Source: Sessilibacter corallicola
Lineage (GTDB): Bacteria > Pseudomonadota > Gammaproteobacteria > Pseudomonadales > Cellvibrionaceae
DNA: 64,000 bases
Direction of reading: 5' to 3'
Assembly (NCBI RefSeq): GCF_021290925.1
Contig: NZ_JAJSLX010000001.1
Span: forward strand, 1,054,001 to 1,118,000
This document shows, piece after piece, positions 50,772 to 60,070 of the stretch. Below the pieces are notes generated by a model, which was given only the letters and a program-made list of their open reading frames with translations, did no database searches and was not told where the DNA came from. Position numbers and translations under genes: made by a program. Position 1 is the first letter of the stretch. Each line of letters opens with the position of its first letter.

Positions 50772-51410
50772 TTAAGACTCAGATTTAAGAATAAACGTAA
50801 AGTAACCGTTTTCGCCTTCTACAACGTCCATATTCGTTGGAAAGTCGTCGTGTTTTTCGCAAATAACGTCACCGTTATCGTCTTTGAAGTAACATGAGCC
50901 GTTTGCACAATAGACACCTGATTTACCGCGCACACTCACTTGAGCAACGTGCTCAACGTACTCATCGCCAATAACACCAACAAGATAATATTCTTCCGTA
51001 CCTTCGCTGATATTAGTATTACCGATATCTTCCGACACTTTAATATCTAAGGCGTAGGGCTTATCGCTACCGCCATCGGGAATATCATTGCGAAATCTTA
51101 CGTAAATTCCATTGGTGTTAACTGACGTTACTTGCAGAACTGACAAGCCGCCAATGTCGGTAATATCAGGATCACTCTGTTCCAACACCTGAGATTTGCC
51201 TGCAAAACCACCGTGCTGCCAAAGGTAGACTTTTGTGTTTTCGCCTAATTCAACAGAATCAAATTTATCGTTGTACTGATAATATTCGCTGTTTGAATTT
51301 TGCAAATCGACAACACCGTCAGCGGCAGAAAAATTTAGGTTATCGCCCTCATAGTTGGTTTGGGTAAAGAAAGTTGCAGTTCCAGGAGCTGTGTTTTTTG
51401 AAGATGACAT
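50772..51410 (-). CDS. Beta/gamma-crystallin-like protein
   Basis: 212 residues from the ATG at 51410, which has AAGGAT upstream; frame-open codons before it are not needed. The N-terminal ~90 residues look like one beta/gamma-crystallin unit: a Greek-key start ATFFTQTNYEGDNLNF, the Ca-binding-type NDKFDSVEL, VYLWQHGGFAGKS and DIGGLSVLQV. The rest is a second beta-rich domain with two Cys in VYCANGSCYF and acidic DDNGD. No signal peptide is visible, so it is cytosolic or exported by another route. Its role is unknown; microbial members bind calcium in stress. It stands alone between the two mobile-element copies. Confidence 0.72.
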   Translation of the reverse strand: MSSSKNTAPGTATFFTQTNYEGDNLNFSAADGVVDLQNSNSEYYQYNDKFDSVELGENTKVYLWQHGGFAGKSQVLEQSDPDITDIGGLSVLQVTSVNTNGIYVRFRNDIPDGGSDKPYALDIKVSEDIGNTNISEGTEEYYLVGVIGDEYVEHVAQVSVRGKSGVYCANGSCYFKDDNGDVICEKHDDFPTNMDVVEGENGYFTFILKSES

Positions 51411-51754
51411 AATAGATATCCTTATTATTGGTTTAATGAGATTTATTTTTTGCTCTTTAACTAGCTTCTTTTTGAAGCACAAAAATTGTACTCAAACCAA
51501 TTAATTCCTGTCTTTCCCCTTTTGTAAAAGAACTTGTAAATTAACCGTTCAATATAATAAAAAAATAGCGACTTTTATTATTTAAATTTCATTTATTTTA
51601 GGGTTAATTAAAGCTGTCTTTTAAAGCATCTTTTTCAATCAAAAAATAGCGTTTTACGACTTGTGATTTATGCGTATTTTTTTGGTCAAGATAAATTTAT
51701 GCGAGAAATAATCTTCTTGCACCTACCTGAGCAGTCTGCCGACCAACAATTAAA

Positions 51755-51768
51755 GAGCTTCTGATTAA
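51755..51768 (-). repeat. Solitary fragment of the MITE terminal repeat
   Basis: GAGCTTCTGATTAA matches exactly the putP-proximal end of copy 2 (complement of GAGGTTAATCAGAAGCTC region) but has no partner or interior nearby. Exact 14-base matches to an element end are not expected by chance in a window this size, so it is likely a relic. Confidence 0.6.
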
Positions 51769-51880
51769 GATAGGAAATTTTATATTAGTAATTAATTGTG
51801 TGTAAGACGACTATAAAAACAATAACGTGATGAATGAAGCTAATGATCGAATGGATAAATCAATGACTTTTCTGACTGGC

Positions 51881-51908
51881 AAAAAAAAGCCCCAATGAGC
51901 ATGGGGCT
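51881..51908 (-). terminator. putA terminator
   Basis: AGCCCCA / TGGGGCT with a 7-nt loop. On the minus strand it is followed by eight T. About 66 nt after the putA stop. Confidence 0.9.
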
Positions 51909-51974
51909 GAAGCACTTCCTACCAACTGTGTAGACATACAACGAGAGAAATGGTTACTGAATTTAATTCAGTGA

Positions 51975-54900
51975 TTAACTTGCAACAGAAATAAGGTTGG
52001 CGTTGCCTCCGGCAGCGGTGGTATCAATGCACAAATGGCGTTCGATCACGTAGCGTTCTGGTTGATCCAATTCGGTAATTAACGGTAACAGCGCACCCGA
52101 GCGCAACGCTAAGGCTTTGCGTATCTCGCGTTGGTTATCGTCGTTAGCGTTACTAACAATTGCCGCGAAACCTTCGGATTGCTCAACTGCCAATGCAGTC
52201 AATTGCCCTTCACAACCAACAACAGGCAAATTATGCTGCTTGCATTGCGCCAATAAATCGTTGATACCCTCGGCGACAATAACAACACCATTGCCTTGCG
52301 CAAGTGCAACTGCGGCTTGTTTTAACACGCTGCCTTTGTCGGGCCCAAGACAAACCAATACACCACGACCTAGCTGCGATAATAAATTAAGTTCGCCGGT
52401 CGGCCCGGGCATTTCTTCAGTGCGGTGTAAGCTAGATGCCGTCATTGCTTTTAACTGCTCGGCAAAAATAGCTTCTAGTTTTTGCAATCGGTTTTCGTCC
52501 TTTTCCCATTCAGTTACATCCAGTTGATCGATCAACTGATTTAACTCTATCGAGCTAACTTCACGACCGGTAAACGGTGTTTTTTCGGTATCGCAATGTG
52601 ACTGAGTAAAACGTTTTACGTAATGAGGACCACCGGCTTTGGGACCTGTTCCCGATAAACCTTCGCCGCCAAAAGGTTGTGAACCCACAATCGCGCCAAT
52701 CTGATTACGGTTGACATAAATATTACCAACGGCAATTTTATTCACGATTTGATCGACCCGATTATCAACGCGGGTATGCAACCCAAACGTTAAACCAAAA
52801 CCTTTGGCATTAATGTCGTTCACTACCTTGTCGATTTCTTTGGCCGAGAAAGTTGCTACGTGTAATACTGGGCCAAAAATTTCTTCTTCGATTTCTTCAA
52901 TGCCCGATACTTTTAATACCGTTGGTGCAACGAAAGTTCCGGCCGCTGGAGTTTTCAGGCGTTTTAACAATTTACCCTTAGATTCAAACTCAGCGCAGTG
53001 TTTATCGATTTTTTCTTTTGAGGCTTTATCGATTACCGGGCCTACGTCGGTGCTGATGTACCAAGGATTACCTAAACGTAATTCTTCCATCGCGCCGAAT
53101 AGCATTTCTAATAAATTATCAGCAATGTCTTCTTGAACATAAAGAATTCTAAGAGCGGAACAACGTTGACCGGCACTTTGGAACGATGACATTAACACGT
53201 CACGTACCACTTGCTCAGGCAATGCTGTGGAATCAACGATCATTGCATTCAAACCACCAGTCTCGGCCACCAGTGGCGCTTCTGGCGCAAGATTATCGGC
53301 CATCACGCGGTTAATGTGCTGTGCAGTTTGGGTAGAACCGGTAAAGCATACCGCCGCTATTCTCGGGTCAGAGGTTAACGCCGCGCCAACGGTTGAACCG
53401 CCACCGGGTAACAACTGCAATACATCGGTCGGAATCCCTGCTTCGTGCATTAACTCAACAGCGCGTGCGGCAATCAGCGGCGTTTGTCCGGCAGGTTTTG
53501 CTAACACGGCATTACCCGCCGCAATACCCGCTAACACTTGGCCGGAAAAAATCGCTAACGGGAAATTCCACGGCGAAATACAAGACACAATACCCCGAGC
53601 GTTAACATCAGATTCTGACTCAGATAAACGCTCTGCTTCATTAGCGTAAAAGCGACAAAAGTCGACGGCTTCGCGAATTTCGCCGACGGCATCCAACAAG
53701 TTTTTTCCAGCTTCACGACAAGCAAGCGCAAATAATTCTGGTGCGTTTTGTTCGAATAAATCGGCAATACGACGCAAACACTTAGCACGTTCTACAGGAG
53801 GTACTTTCGACCAAGATTGAAAACCTTGCTCAGCAGCCGCAATGGCGGTTTCGATTTCATTACCAGTCGCATTCATTAAGTAACCCACCAAGTCATCGGG
53901 ATTGGCTGGGTTTCTTACCTCTTGAAAATTCTCTGCGCTTAATTCACCGTGAATAATAGGCTTTGCGTACCATTGCGTGGTTTGGAATGCTTCACGTTGG
54001 CCATCCAATTCTTCTAGGGTTGGAACATCAGTAATGTCCCAACCTTTGGCGTTTAAACGTTTTTCTCCAAAAATCATGGAAGGCTTAGCAATAAAGGCGC
54101 TCGCTTGTTCGCATTGCGCTTGATCCGCTTGCACAAATGGGTCTTTTGCTACTTCTTGTGGAGAAATACTTTTATCAACAATTTGATTCACAAACGAGCT
54201 GTTAGCGCCATTTTCTAACAAACGACGAACCAGGTAGGCAAGCAAATCACGGTGAGCACCAACCGGCGCGTATATTCGGCAGCGAGTTTTATTCGAACTC
54301 AATATCGATTCATGCAGAGACTCACCCATGCCGTGTAAGCGCTGGAATTCATAATTGGTGACTTTCATTTTTTGCGCCATAAATAAAACAGACGCACAGG
54401 AATGAGCATTATGAGTCGCAAATTGGGGATAAACTCGATCGGTCATCGCCAAGAGTTTTTCAGCACAGCAAATGTACGATAAATCGGAATTAAATTTACG
54501 AGTAAATACCGGGAATCCATCTAAGCCTAAAACCTGAGCACGCTTAATTTCTGTATCCCAGTACGCGCCTTTTACCAATCGCACCATCACTTTGCGATCT
54601 AACTGTTTGGCAAGGTTATAAAACCAATCCAAAACAAAGCTGGCTCGTAAACCGAACGCTTGCACGACAATGCCAAACCCGTCCCAACCTTGTAAGCGCT
54701 CGTCTTTTAGTACTGCTTCAATAACGTCTAATGATAAATCCAAACGGTCGGCTTCTTCGGCGTCGATATTGAAACCCATATTGGCTTCTTTTGCCTGAAT
54801 GGCAAGTTCAAGCGTTCGCTCGACTAACTCTGTCATCACACGATCGCGCTGACCCACTTCGTAACGTGCGTGCAACGCCGAAAGTTTTACCGAGATGCCT

Positions 54901-55610
54901 GGATTCTCACGAATGTCGTCGTGCTTGCACGCGCTGGTGAGTTCTTTAATGGCGTTTGAATAAGCGCGGTGATAACGCACGGCATCGGCGTCGGTGCGCG
55001 CAGCTTCGCCGAGCATATCGTAAGAATAGGTGTAGCCTTTTTTCTCAAGTTTTGAGGCGCGCTTTGTGGCTTCGTCAACATTTCTGCCTAAAACAAACTG
55101 TCGGCCCAACTCTTTCATCGCCTGGGCAACTGCGGCACGCACTACGGGTTCACCCAAACGTTTTACCATGCCTTTTAATGATGAAGTCACGGTTTTGTTT
55201 TCATTTTCTTTGAGCAATTTGCCGGTAATCAATAATCCCCAAGTGGAGCTGTTTACCAACGATGAAGAAGAATGGCCTAAATGCTCTTTCCAGTTGCCAG
55301 GGACGACTTTATCTTCAATAAGGGCATCAATTGAGGTGCTATCGGGAACTCGCAACAGAGCCTCTGCCAAGCACATCAGCGCAATACCTTCTTTGGTTGA
55401 TAAGCCGTACTCAGCAAGAAATTTTTCCATCAAAGAAGGAGCACTTTCAGACCGAACCTTTTCCACCAAGATAGCAGCGTTAGTAGAAATGGTACGTCGG
55501 TCTTGCAAACTTAAACTGGAGTTACCCGCGAGCAAATCAATCGCTTGGGATTCATCGGCCAAGTAGTGGTCTCGAATATCACGGCGCAAATGTTTAATTG
55601 TGGAGCACAT
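51975..55610 (-). CDS. putA: Bifunctional proline dehydrogenase / L-glutamate-gamma-semialdehyde dehydrogenase
   Basis: From the ATG at 55610 (MCSTIKHLRRDIRDHYL; GAGGTG about 8 nt upstream) it has 1211 residues. The FAD-dependent PRODH barrel spans about 150-470 (RLVKGAYWDTEIKRAQVLG near 340). The P5C-dehydrogenase domain spans about 560-1040 with AVCFTGSTQTAQHI, the catalytic Cys in SAGQRCSALR near 818 and NIYVNRNQIGAIVGSQPFGG. A C-terminal ALDH-like domain makes it a type B enzyme. It lacks the N-terminal ribbon-helix-helix of enteric PutA, so it cannot repress put genes itself. It oxidises proline to glutamate at the membrane, feeding GdhB. Confidence 0.95.
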   Translation of the reverse strand: MCSTIKHLRRDIRDHYLADESQAIDLLAGNSSLSLQDRRTISTNAAILVEKVRSESAPSLMEKFLAEYGLSTKEGIALMCLAEALLRVPDSTSIDALIEDKVVPGNWKEHLGHSSSSLVNSSTWGLLITGKLLKENENKTVTSSLKGMVKRLGEPVVRAAVAQAMKELGRQFVLGRNVDEATKRASKLEKKGYTYSYDMLGEAARTDADAVRYHRAYSNAIKELTSACKHDDIRENPGISVKLSALHARYEVGQRDRVMTELVERTLELAIQAKEANMGFNIDAEEADRLDLSLDVIEAVLKDERLQGWDGFGIVVQAFGLRASFVLDWFYNLAKQLDRKVMVRLVKGAYWDTEIKRAQVLGLDGFPVFTRKFNSDLSYICCAEKLLAMTDRVYPQFATHNAHSCASVLFMAQKMKVTNYEFQRLHGMGESLHESILSSNKTRCRIYAPVGAHRDLLAYLVRRLLENGANSSFVNQIVDKSISPQEVAKDPFVQADQAQCEQASAFIAKPSMIFGEKRLNAKGWDITDVPTLEELDGQREAFQTTQWYAKPIIHGELSAENFQEVRNPANPDDLVGYLMNATGNEIETAIAAAEQGFQSWSKVPPVERAKCLRRIADLFEQNAPELFALACREAGKNLLDAVGEIREAVDFCRFYANEAERLSESESDVNARGIVSCISPWNFPLAIFSGQVLAGIAAGNAVLAKPAGQTPLIAARAVELMHEAGIPTDVLQLLPGGGSTVGAALTSDPRIAAVCFTGSTQTAQHINRVMADNLAPEAPLVAETGGLNAMIVDSTALPEQVVRDVLMSSFQSAGQRCSALRILYVQEDIADNLLEMLFGAMEELRLGNPWYISTDVGPVIDKASKEKIDKHCAEFESKGKLLKRLKTPAAGTFVAPTVLKVSGIEEIEEEIFGPVLHVATFSAKEIDKVVNDINAKGFGLTFGLHTRVDNRVDQIVNKIAVGNIYVNRNQIGAIVGSQPFGGEGLSGTGPKAGGPHYVKRFTQSHCDTEKTPFTGREVSSIELNQLIDQLDVTEWEKDENRLQKLEAIFAEQLKAMTASSLHRTEEMPGPTGELNLLSQLGRGVLVCLGPDKGSVLKQAAVALAQGNGVVIVAEGINDLLAQCKQHNLPVVGCEGQLTALAVEQSEGFAAIVSNANDDNQREIRKALALRSGALLPLITELDQPERYVIERHLCIDTTAAGGNANLISVAS

Positions 55611-55820
55611 TCTTTTTTCACCTCTTTTTATCTTTGCAATATCAGTGACGACAAAAACTCGATTGCCCTCCTGTGCTTTTGAGGTTTTAGTGTAGTGTCG
55701 AAAAAAAAGTTTATTCACCTTAATTCAAAAGCTTTCTAGGAATTTTCCCTTTTTTTTCTTACCCACTAGCCAAGCGTATTTTTATTAGAACCAAATTTAG
55801 GAAAATTATCTTTAGGCATA

Positions 55821-55856
55821 AAAAAACTCCGACTATTTTCATAGCCAGAGTTTTTA
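55821..55856 (-). terminator. Intrinsic terminator, probably the original putP terminator
   Basis: AAAAACTC pairs with GAGTTTTT, with an inner CTAT / ATAG stem and a TTTC loop. It works on both strands. It lies about 300 nt after putP, but the whole distance is MITE copy 2, so the element seems to have inserted between the gene and its terminator. Confidence 0.75.
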
Positions 55857-55877
55857 TTTACTGCTAAAAATTTATTA

Positions 55878-56144
55878 AAGGAGCTCCTGATTAACCTCAA
55901 AATTACTCAGCGTGGTCTCAAGCGTGCAGTTGCAAGGCGCCGTTTGTAGTTAATGGCCTTAGTCCTTAATAAAAACGGCAACGCCGCAAATGTGTGCTTG
56001 AGACCGCGCCTTTCAGGGCCTGCCAGTTTTTTCCTGCTCTGCGTTGTGCTTTTTCGATTTAACCCGTTAGACCTTCAAAAGCACGCCTTGATCAGAAAAA
56101 AACTCCTTGGCCTGAGTGATCTTGAGGTTAATCAGAAGCTCCTA
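55878..56144 (-). mobile_element. MITE-like element, copy 2
   Basis: About 265 bp, inverted relative to copy 1, ends AGGAGCTCCTGATTAACCTC (from 55879) and GAGGTTAATCAGAAGCTCCT (to 56143). TA on both sides (55876-55877 and 56145-56146). It starts 15 bp after the putP stop and lies between putP and putA. The interior is nearly identical to copy 1 and noncoding; a frame inside it is not a gene. Confidence 0.88.
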
Positions 56145-56158
56145 TATTTTACTTAGTA

Positions 56159-57625
56159 TTAACTTTTAACTTCAGCCAATACTTCTTCAAATTGATCAGT
56201 CACTTTTGAAGATGGCGCAGCTGATACTTTAGATCCGATAACAATGGCTATGAATGCCAAAATAACACCGGGAATAATTTCATACAAATCGAAAATACCG
56301 CCAGAAAGTTGCTTCCATACCACCACAGTAACACCACCGACAACAATACCCGCTAGGGCACCAATTTTTGTCATATTCTTCCAATACAGCGACATCAATA
56401 TTGCCGGGCCAAATGCAGCGCCGAAACCTGCCCAAGCGTAAGATACAAGCGATAGAACTTTAGAGTCTTTATCGAGCGCTAAAATGGTAGCAATGACGGC
56501 AATAGCGATCACGGCAATTCTGCCCCCGTTGACCAATTGTTTCTCGGTCGCGTCTTTATTAAGCAAGGTTTTATAGAAGTCTTCGGTCATTGCCGAAGAA
56601 GCCACCAACAATTGGGAATCCGCTGTACTCATAACCGCGGCCATAATGGCAGCCAACAAAATACCCGCAATGACTGGGTGGAACAAAGCATCAACCATAA
56701 CCATGAATACGGTTTCACTATCGGCCAGATTATTCGGTAAATAACCGATGGCGGTTAAGCCAATTAAACACGCACCAGCCATAGATACCGCACTCCAAAT
56801 GACTGCAATTCGACGTGCCGCAGGTACGGAGCTTTTGTCTTTAATGCCTTTGAAACGCGCTAAAATATGAGGTTGACCAAAGTAACCCAATCCCCAACCC
56901 AACAGCGATAAAGTGCCAATCCAAGTGATGGCCTTGCCTTCTGCGTCGGTGAACATGTTTAATAGCTCGGGATTTTTTGTCTCGACTGCATTAAGTGCAC
57001 TATCAATACCACCAACTTCACCTAAAGTAATTAACGGCACTAACAACAGCGCACCGACCATCAACAAACCTTGAACTACGTCGGTCCAGGCAACCGCTAG
57101 ATAACCACCAAACAAGGTGTAGGAAATAACCGCTGCCGCACCAATTAAAACGGCCCAGGTATAGTCAAAGCCGAATACGGTTTCAAATAATTTACCACCA
57201 GCGACTAAACCGGAACTGGTGTAAAACAAGAAGAAAATAAGAACAAAGGTTGCGGAAATAACGCGAAGAGTATGACTGGTGTCGTTAAAGCGGTTTTCGA
57301 AGAAGGCGGGAATGGTTAAGGAATTATTGGCTCGGTGGGAATAAACTCTTAAACGTTGTGCAACCAACAACCAATTTAACCAAGTTCCAACTAACAAACC
57401 AATGGCCAACCAAAACGCTCCAAACCCGGCAACTAAAGCAAACCCTGGCAGTCCAAGTAAGAGCCAACCACTCATGTCGGAAGCACCCGCACTCAAGGCG
57501 CTGGGAATGGGCCCTAAATTTCTACCACCGAGCACATAATCTGATAAGTTTTGTGTGCGACGGTACGCAACGATACCGATGGCGAGCATCAACGCCAAAT
57601 AAATAACAAACGTCAGGGTGATCAT
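56159..57625 (-). CDS. putP: Sodium/proline symporter
   Basis: Inner-membrane Na+-coupled proline carrier of the SSS family, 488 residues with about 13 membrane helices. Conserved features are RRTQNLSDYVLGGRNLG, SDMSGWLLLGLPG, the LVAGGKLFE loop and ILLAAIMAAVMSTADSQLLVASSAMTED (shown partly), where Na+ and substrate ligands lie. The ATG at 57625 fits PutP starts. It should supply PutA, encoded downstream on the same strand, with proline. The gap holds a mobile element and a terminator, so the two are now separate units. Confidence 0.95.
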   Translation of the reverse strand: MITLTFVIYLALMLAIGIVAYRRTQNLSDYVLGGRNLGPIPSALSAGASDMSGWLLLGLPGFALVAGFGAFWLAIGLLVGTWLNWLLVAQRLRVYSHRANNSLTIPAFFENRFNDTSHTLRVISATFVLIFFLFYTSSGLVAGGKLFETVFGFDYTWAVLIGAAAVISYTLFGGYLAVAWTDVVQGLLMVGALLLVPLITLGEVGGIDSALNAVETKNPELLNMFTDAEGKAITWIGTLSLLGWGLGYFGQPHILARFKGIKDKSSVPAARRIAVIWSAVSMAGACLIGLTAIGYLPNNLADSETVFMVMVDALFHPVIAGILLAAIMAAVMSTADSQLLVASSAMTEDFYKTLLNKDATEKQLVNGGRIAVIAIAVIATILALDKDSKVLSLVSYAWAGFGAAFGPAILMSLYWKNMTKIGALAGIVVGGVTVVVWKQLSGGIFDLYEIIPGVILAFIAIVIGSKVSAAPSSKVTDQFEEVLAEVKS

Positions 57626-58010
57626 TAGATACCTCTTAAGGAAATATTTTTAATTTCTGATTATTATTCTTTCTTTCGCGTTATATCAGTCTTTTTGTAA
57701 ATTCTGCGGGTTGCCACAGGTATTGAATTTTTAAATTCTTATATAAAAAGGATCAATAATAACGAAATGAAAGCATACCGTTATGCGAATAGGTTTTTCC
57801 TCCGAATTCGCCTATTCAGTAGGCATTTGTAGTAATTTATAACCGAGATTTGAGTAATTTTACCCCCAATCTATTCGCCAAAGCCATTTACCCTACAGTA
57901 AAAGTACTCTATAGATTTATTCCAAACTAACACTTGCAATAAATAGGCGATATATCTATCTTGATAAAAATTATAAGACCTTTTGACTAACACTTAGTAG
58001 AGACCTTGTC
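57626..58010. promoter_or_regulatory. Divergent put control region
   Basis: 385-bp AT-rich region between putP and the Lrp-type gene. Lrp-family proteins bind several sites in such gaps. No single strong palindrome stood out. Expected to control putP and the regulator itself. Confidence 0.45.
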
Positions 58011-58472
58011 ATGGATAATCTGGATAAACTTGATATGTCCATTTTGCGCGAAATGCAAAAAAACGGACGAATCACCATCACTGAATTAGCTTCGCGTGTC
58101 GGTTTATCCAAAACCCCCTGCCAAGTCCGGGTAAAGCGGTTAGAAGAACTGGATTACATTCAAGGTTATACCGCAATCATCAATCAAAAAAAACTTGGTG
58201 CCAGTCATATCGCGTTTGTTCAATTAACCATGAACGACACAAAAACCAAGGCTTTACGGGCATTTAATGACGCTGTTCGAGAAATTCCCGAAGTTGAACA
58301 ATGCCATATGATGGCCGGTAATTTTGATTATCTGTTGAAAGTACGCACAACCAGTATTGAATCTTATCGAGAAGTCCTCGGGGAAAAAATTTCCAACTTA
58401 CCTCATGTTAAGCAAACCAGTACATTTGCCGTCATGGAAGATATAAAAGACATCGCGTCAAAAGAGCTGTAA
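58011..58472 (+). CDS. Lrp/AsnC-family regulator, probably of proline catabolism
   Basis: 153 residues. The N-terminal AsnC-type HTH is at about 5-65 (DKLDMSILREMQKNGRITITELASRVGLSKTPCQVRVKRL). The RAM effector-binding domain spans about 70-148 with VEQCHMMAGNFDYLLKVRT. It resembles PutR/BkdR-like activators. Its place, divergent from putP and next to putA, and the lack of a DNA-binding domain in PutA, make it the likely sensor-activator of proline use. The inducer is probably proline, but this is inferred from context. Confidence 0.9.
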   Translation: MDNLDKLDMSILREMQKNGRITITELASRVGLSKTPCQVRVKRLEELDYIQGYTAIINQKKLGASHIAFVQLTMNDTKTKALRAFNDAVREIPEVEQCHMMAGNFDYLLKVRTTSIESYREVLGEKISNLPHVKQTSTFAVMEDIKDIASKEL

Positions 58473-58534
58473 TACCGCTGCCACTGCATAAGAACACATA
58501 AATGCAATGAGCAGCGAAATACGATCAAACGCGA

Positions 58535-59701
58535 TTAAAATTTATAATCCGCAAATAGGCGGGTTTCATTAATGTCCTCACCTCCGGTTTCTACACGAAT
58601 ATAGGCCAGCATTGCTCGGAAACTTAACCCCGGAACACTGGCAACGTCGTAGTGAAGCAATAAATTTCCTTCTTCGTGATCTTGATCTCGACCCTCTTGT
58701 TCAAATTCACCGTCGGCGTAACGCACCATTACATTCAAGCCTTCAATGGGTGTTGTGTAATCAAATCGAACCAGAAATGAATCTTCATCTTTACGGTTAA
58801 AATCTGAATACTGAACGGCATTCCAGGTAACATACCAAGGATCGTCCGCACCGCCCCAACGAGCATTGTAAGCAACATCACCTCCGACACCCTGATAACT
58901 CAAGGTTAATTTTAAAATGTCATTAATCGGCAATCGAACCGCGACATTCGTCAATCGTGAATCCTGATCCGCCGAGCTTGTGTGAGCACTGCCGTAATCA
59001 GCTATGTATTGGTGGAAATCCACCGACACACCGCTGTCAAACAAATACGAAGCATTCACGTAGCCTTGGGTTGCAAAGTCTTCAGCGAAACCAAATTCAC
59101 CGGTTACATTTAAATTTCCCCAAGTACCGGTAGCGCCAGCAAAATAAACGCCGTATTTATCGCCGTTAGCATCAACGTACTGCTCGAATTCCGCTTGCTC
59201 TTTTGCAGAAGCCCGGTCTGAATACATTGCGTACACGGTAGCTCGACCCAACTTGCTTTCTAACCGAATGGCCTGAGTAGACGGTTCAGTCGCGCGGTTG
59301 TCTTGGTCATTAAACAAAGCGTAAGACGTAATCCAACGGCCTGCCCTCAATGTGGTAGATTCAGTCAAAGGTACATCGACGTAGGCCTCAGCCAGTTTGG
59401 CAAAGCTATCGCTGTCTTCATCGAGCGTACCAATAGATTGATCATCACCGTGACCATCTAATTTGGCATTACCAATAAATGTAGCGCCAAAATTAATAGA
59501 ATCAGTGAGAGAGCCGGTAGCAGACAATTTCAATGCTTGAGTTAACGACACAACATCGGTATTTCCGTCCTGGAAATCTCGATTAAAATACAGTGTTCGT
59601 AAATTGCCATTGACTTCAACATCGCTTGCTAGAGAAGTTTGTGAAAGAGCACCTGCAAATGCCACTGCTGTGGACAAGAAAAGTTTTTGTATTTTAGCCA
59701 T
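58535..59701 (-). CDS. OprD-like outer-membrane porin
   Basis: 388 residues with signal peptide (KIQKLFLSTAVAFAGALSQTSLA) and a mature beta-barrel that ends in the required C-terminal Phe (LFADYKF). GNLRTLYFNRDFQDG and SLTQALKLSATGSLTDSINFGATFIG (shown partly) are like OprD-family porins, which pass amino acids and small organic acids. The substrate cannot be told, but its place beside the put genes and gdhB would suit amino-acid uptake. It is convergent with the Lrp-type regulator. Confidence 0.85.
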   Translation of the reverse strand: MAKIQKLFLSTAVAFAGALSQTSLASDVEVNGNLRTLYFNRDFQDGNTDVVSLTQALKLSATGSLTDSINFGATFIGNAKLDGHGDDQSIGTLDEDSDSFAKLAEAYVDVPLTESTTLRAGRWITSYALFNDQDNRATEPSTQAIRLESKLGRATVYAMYSDRASAKEQAEFEQYVDANGDKYGVYFAGATGTWGNLNVTGEFGFAEDFATQGYVNASYLFDSGVSVDFHQYIADYGSAHTSSADQDSRLTNVAVRLPINDILKLTLSYQGVGGDVAYNARWGGADDPWYVTWNAVQYSDFNRKDEDSFLVRFDYTTPIEGLNVMVRYADGEFEQEGRDQDHEEGNLLLHYDVASVPGLSFRAMLAYIRVETGGEDINETRLFADYKF

Positions 59702-60040
59702 AATATTATTATTCGATTTATCGTTTTCTGGAGAGGAGTTGCTCGATAATTGTATTTAAATGGCTAAAGTCGAACTGTCTGTTCTTGACGATCGAAGAAG
59801 ATAATTAACTAAAATTTAACCCCCAAAAAGTCATATGGTGGTTAATTCAACTGTTAAACGATTCATTCATTAATTTAAAATCGTTCAATTTAGAAAATGG
59901 ATAGAAAGGTTTAGAGAATAATTTCTAAACAAAAATAGAATGAACACTCCCTCATACCAGATGAAAAATACAGCGACTTACTCAACCATTGTTGAATTTT
60001 CAACGTCAAATATTTTTTGAATTTTTATTGTTTGACATGT

Positions 60041-60070
60041 ATTAGTTGGATATATATTAGTTGGACATAT
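60041..60070 (+). repeat. Tandem 15-bp repeat
   Basis: ATTAGTTGGATATAT and ATTAGTTGGACATAT adjoin, differing in one base. A TTGACA box (60032-60037) precedes them. They could be operator half-sites or a slipped duplication. Confidence 0.5.

Larger units (their letters stand above)
51411..51974. other. 564-bp spacer between putA and the crystallin gene
   Basis: AT-rich. It holds the putA terminator (51881-51908), the solitary element-end fragment (51755-51768) and the crystallin promoter region. No coding frame was found. Confidence 0.5.

Noticed and set aside
55953-56156. A 67-codon open frame inside MITE copy 2
   Set aside because: It lies within the noncoding, self-complementary element, and the equivalent of copy 1 does not keep a comparable frame.
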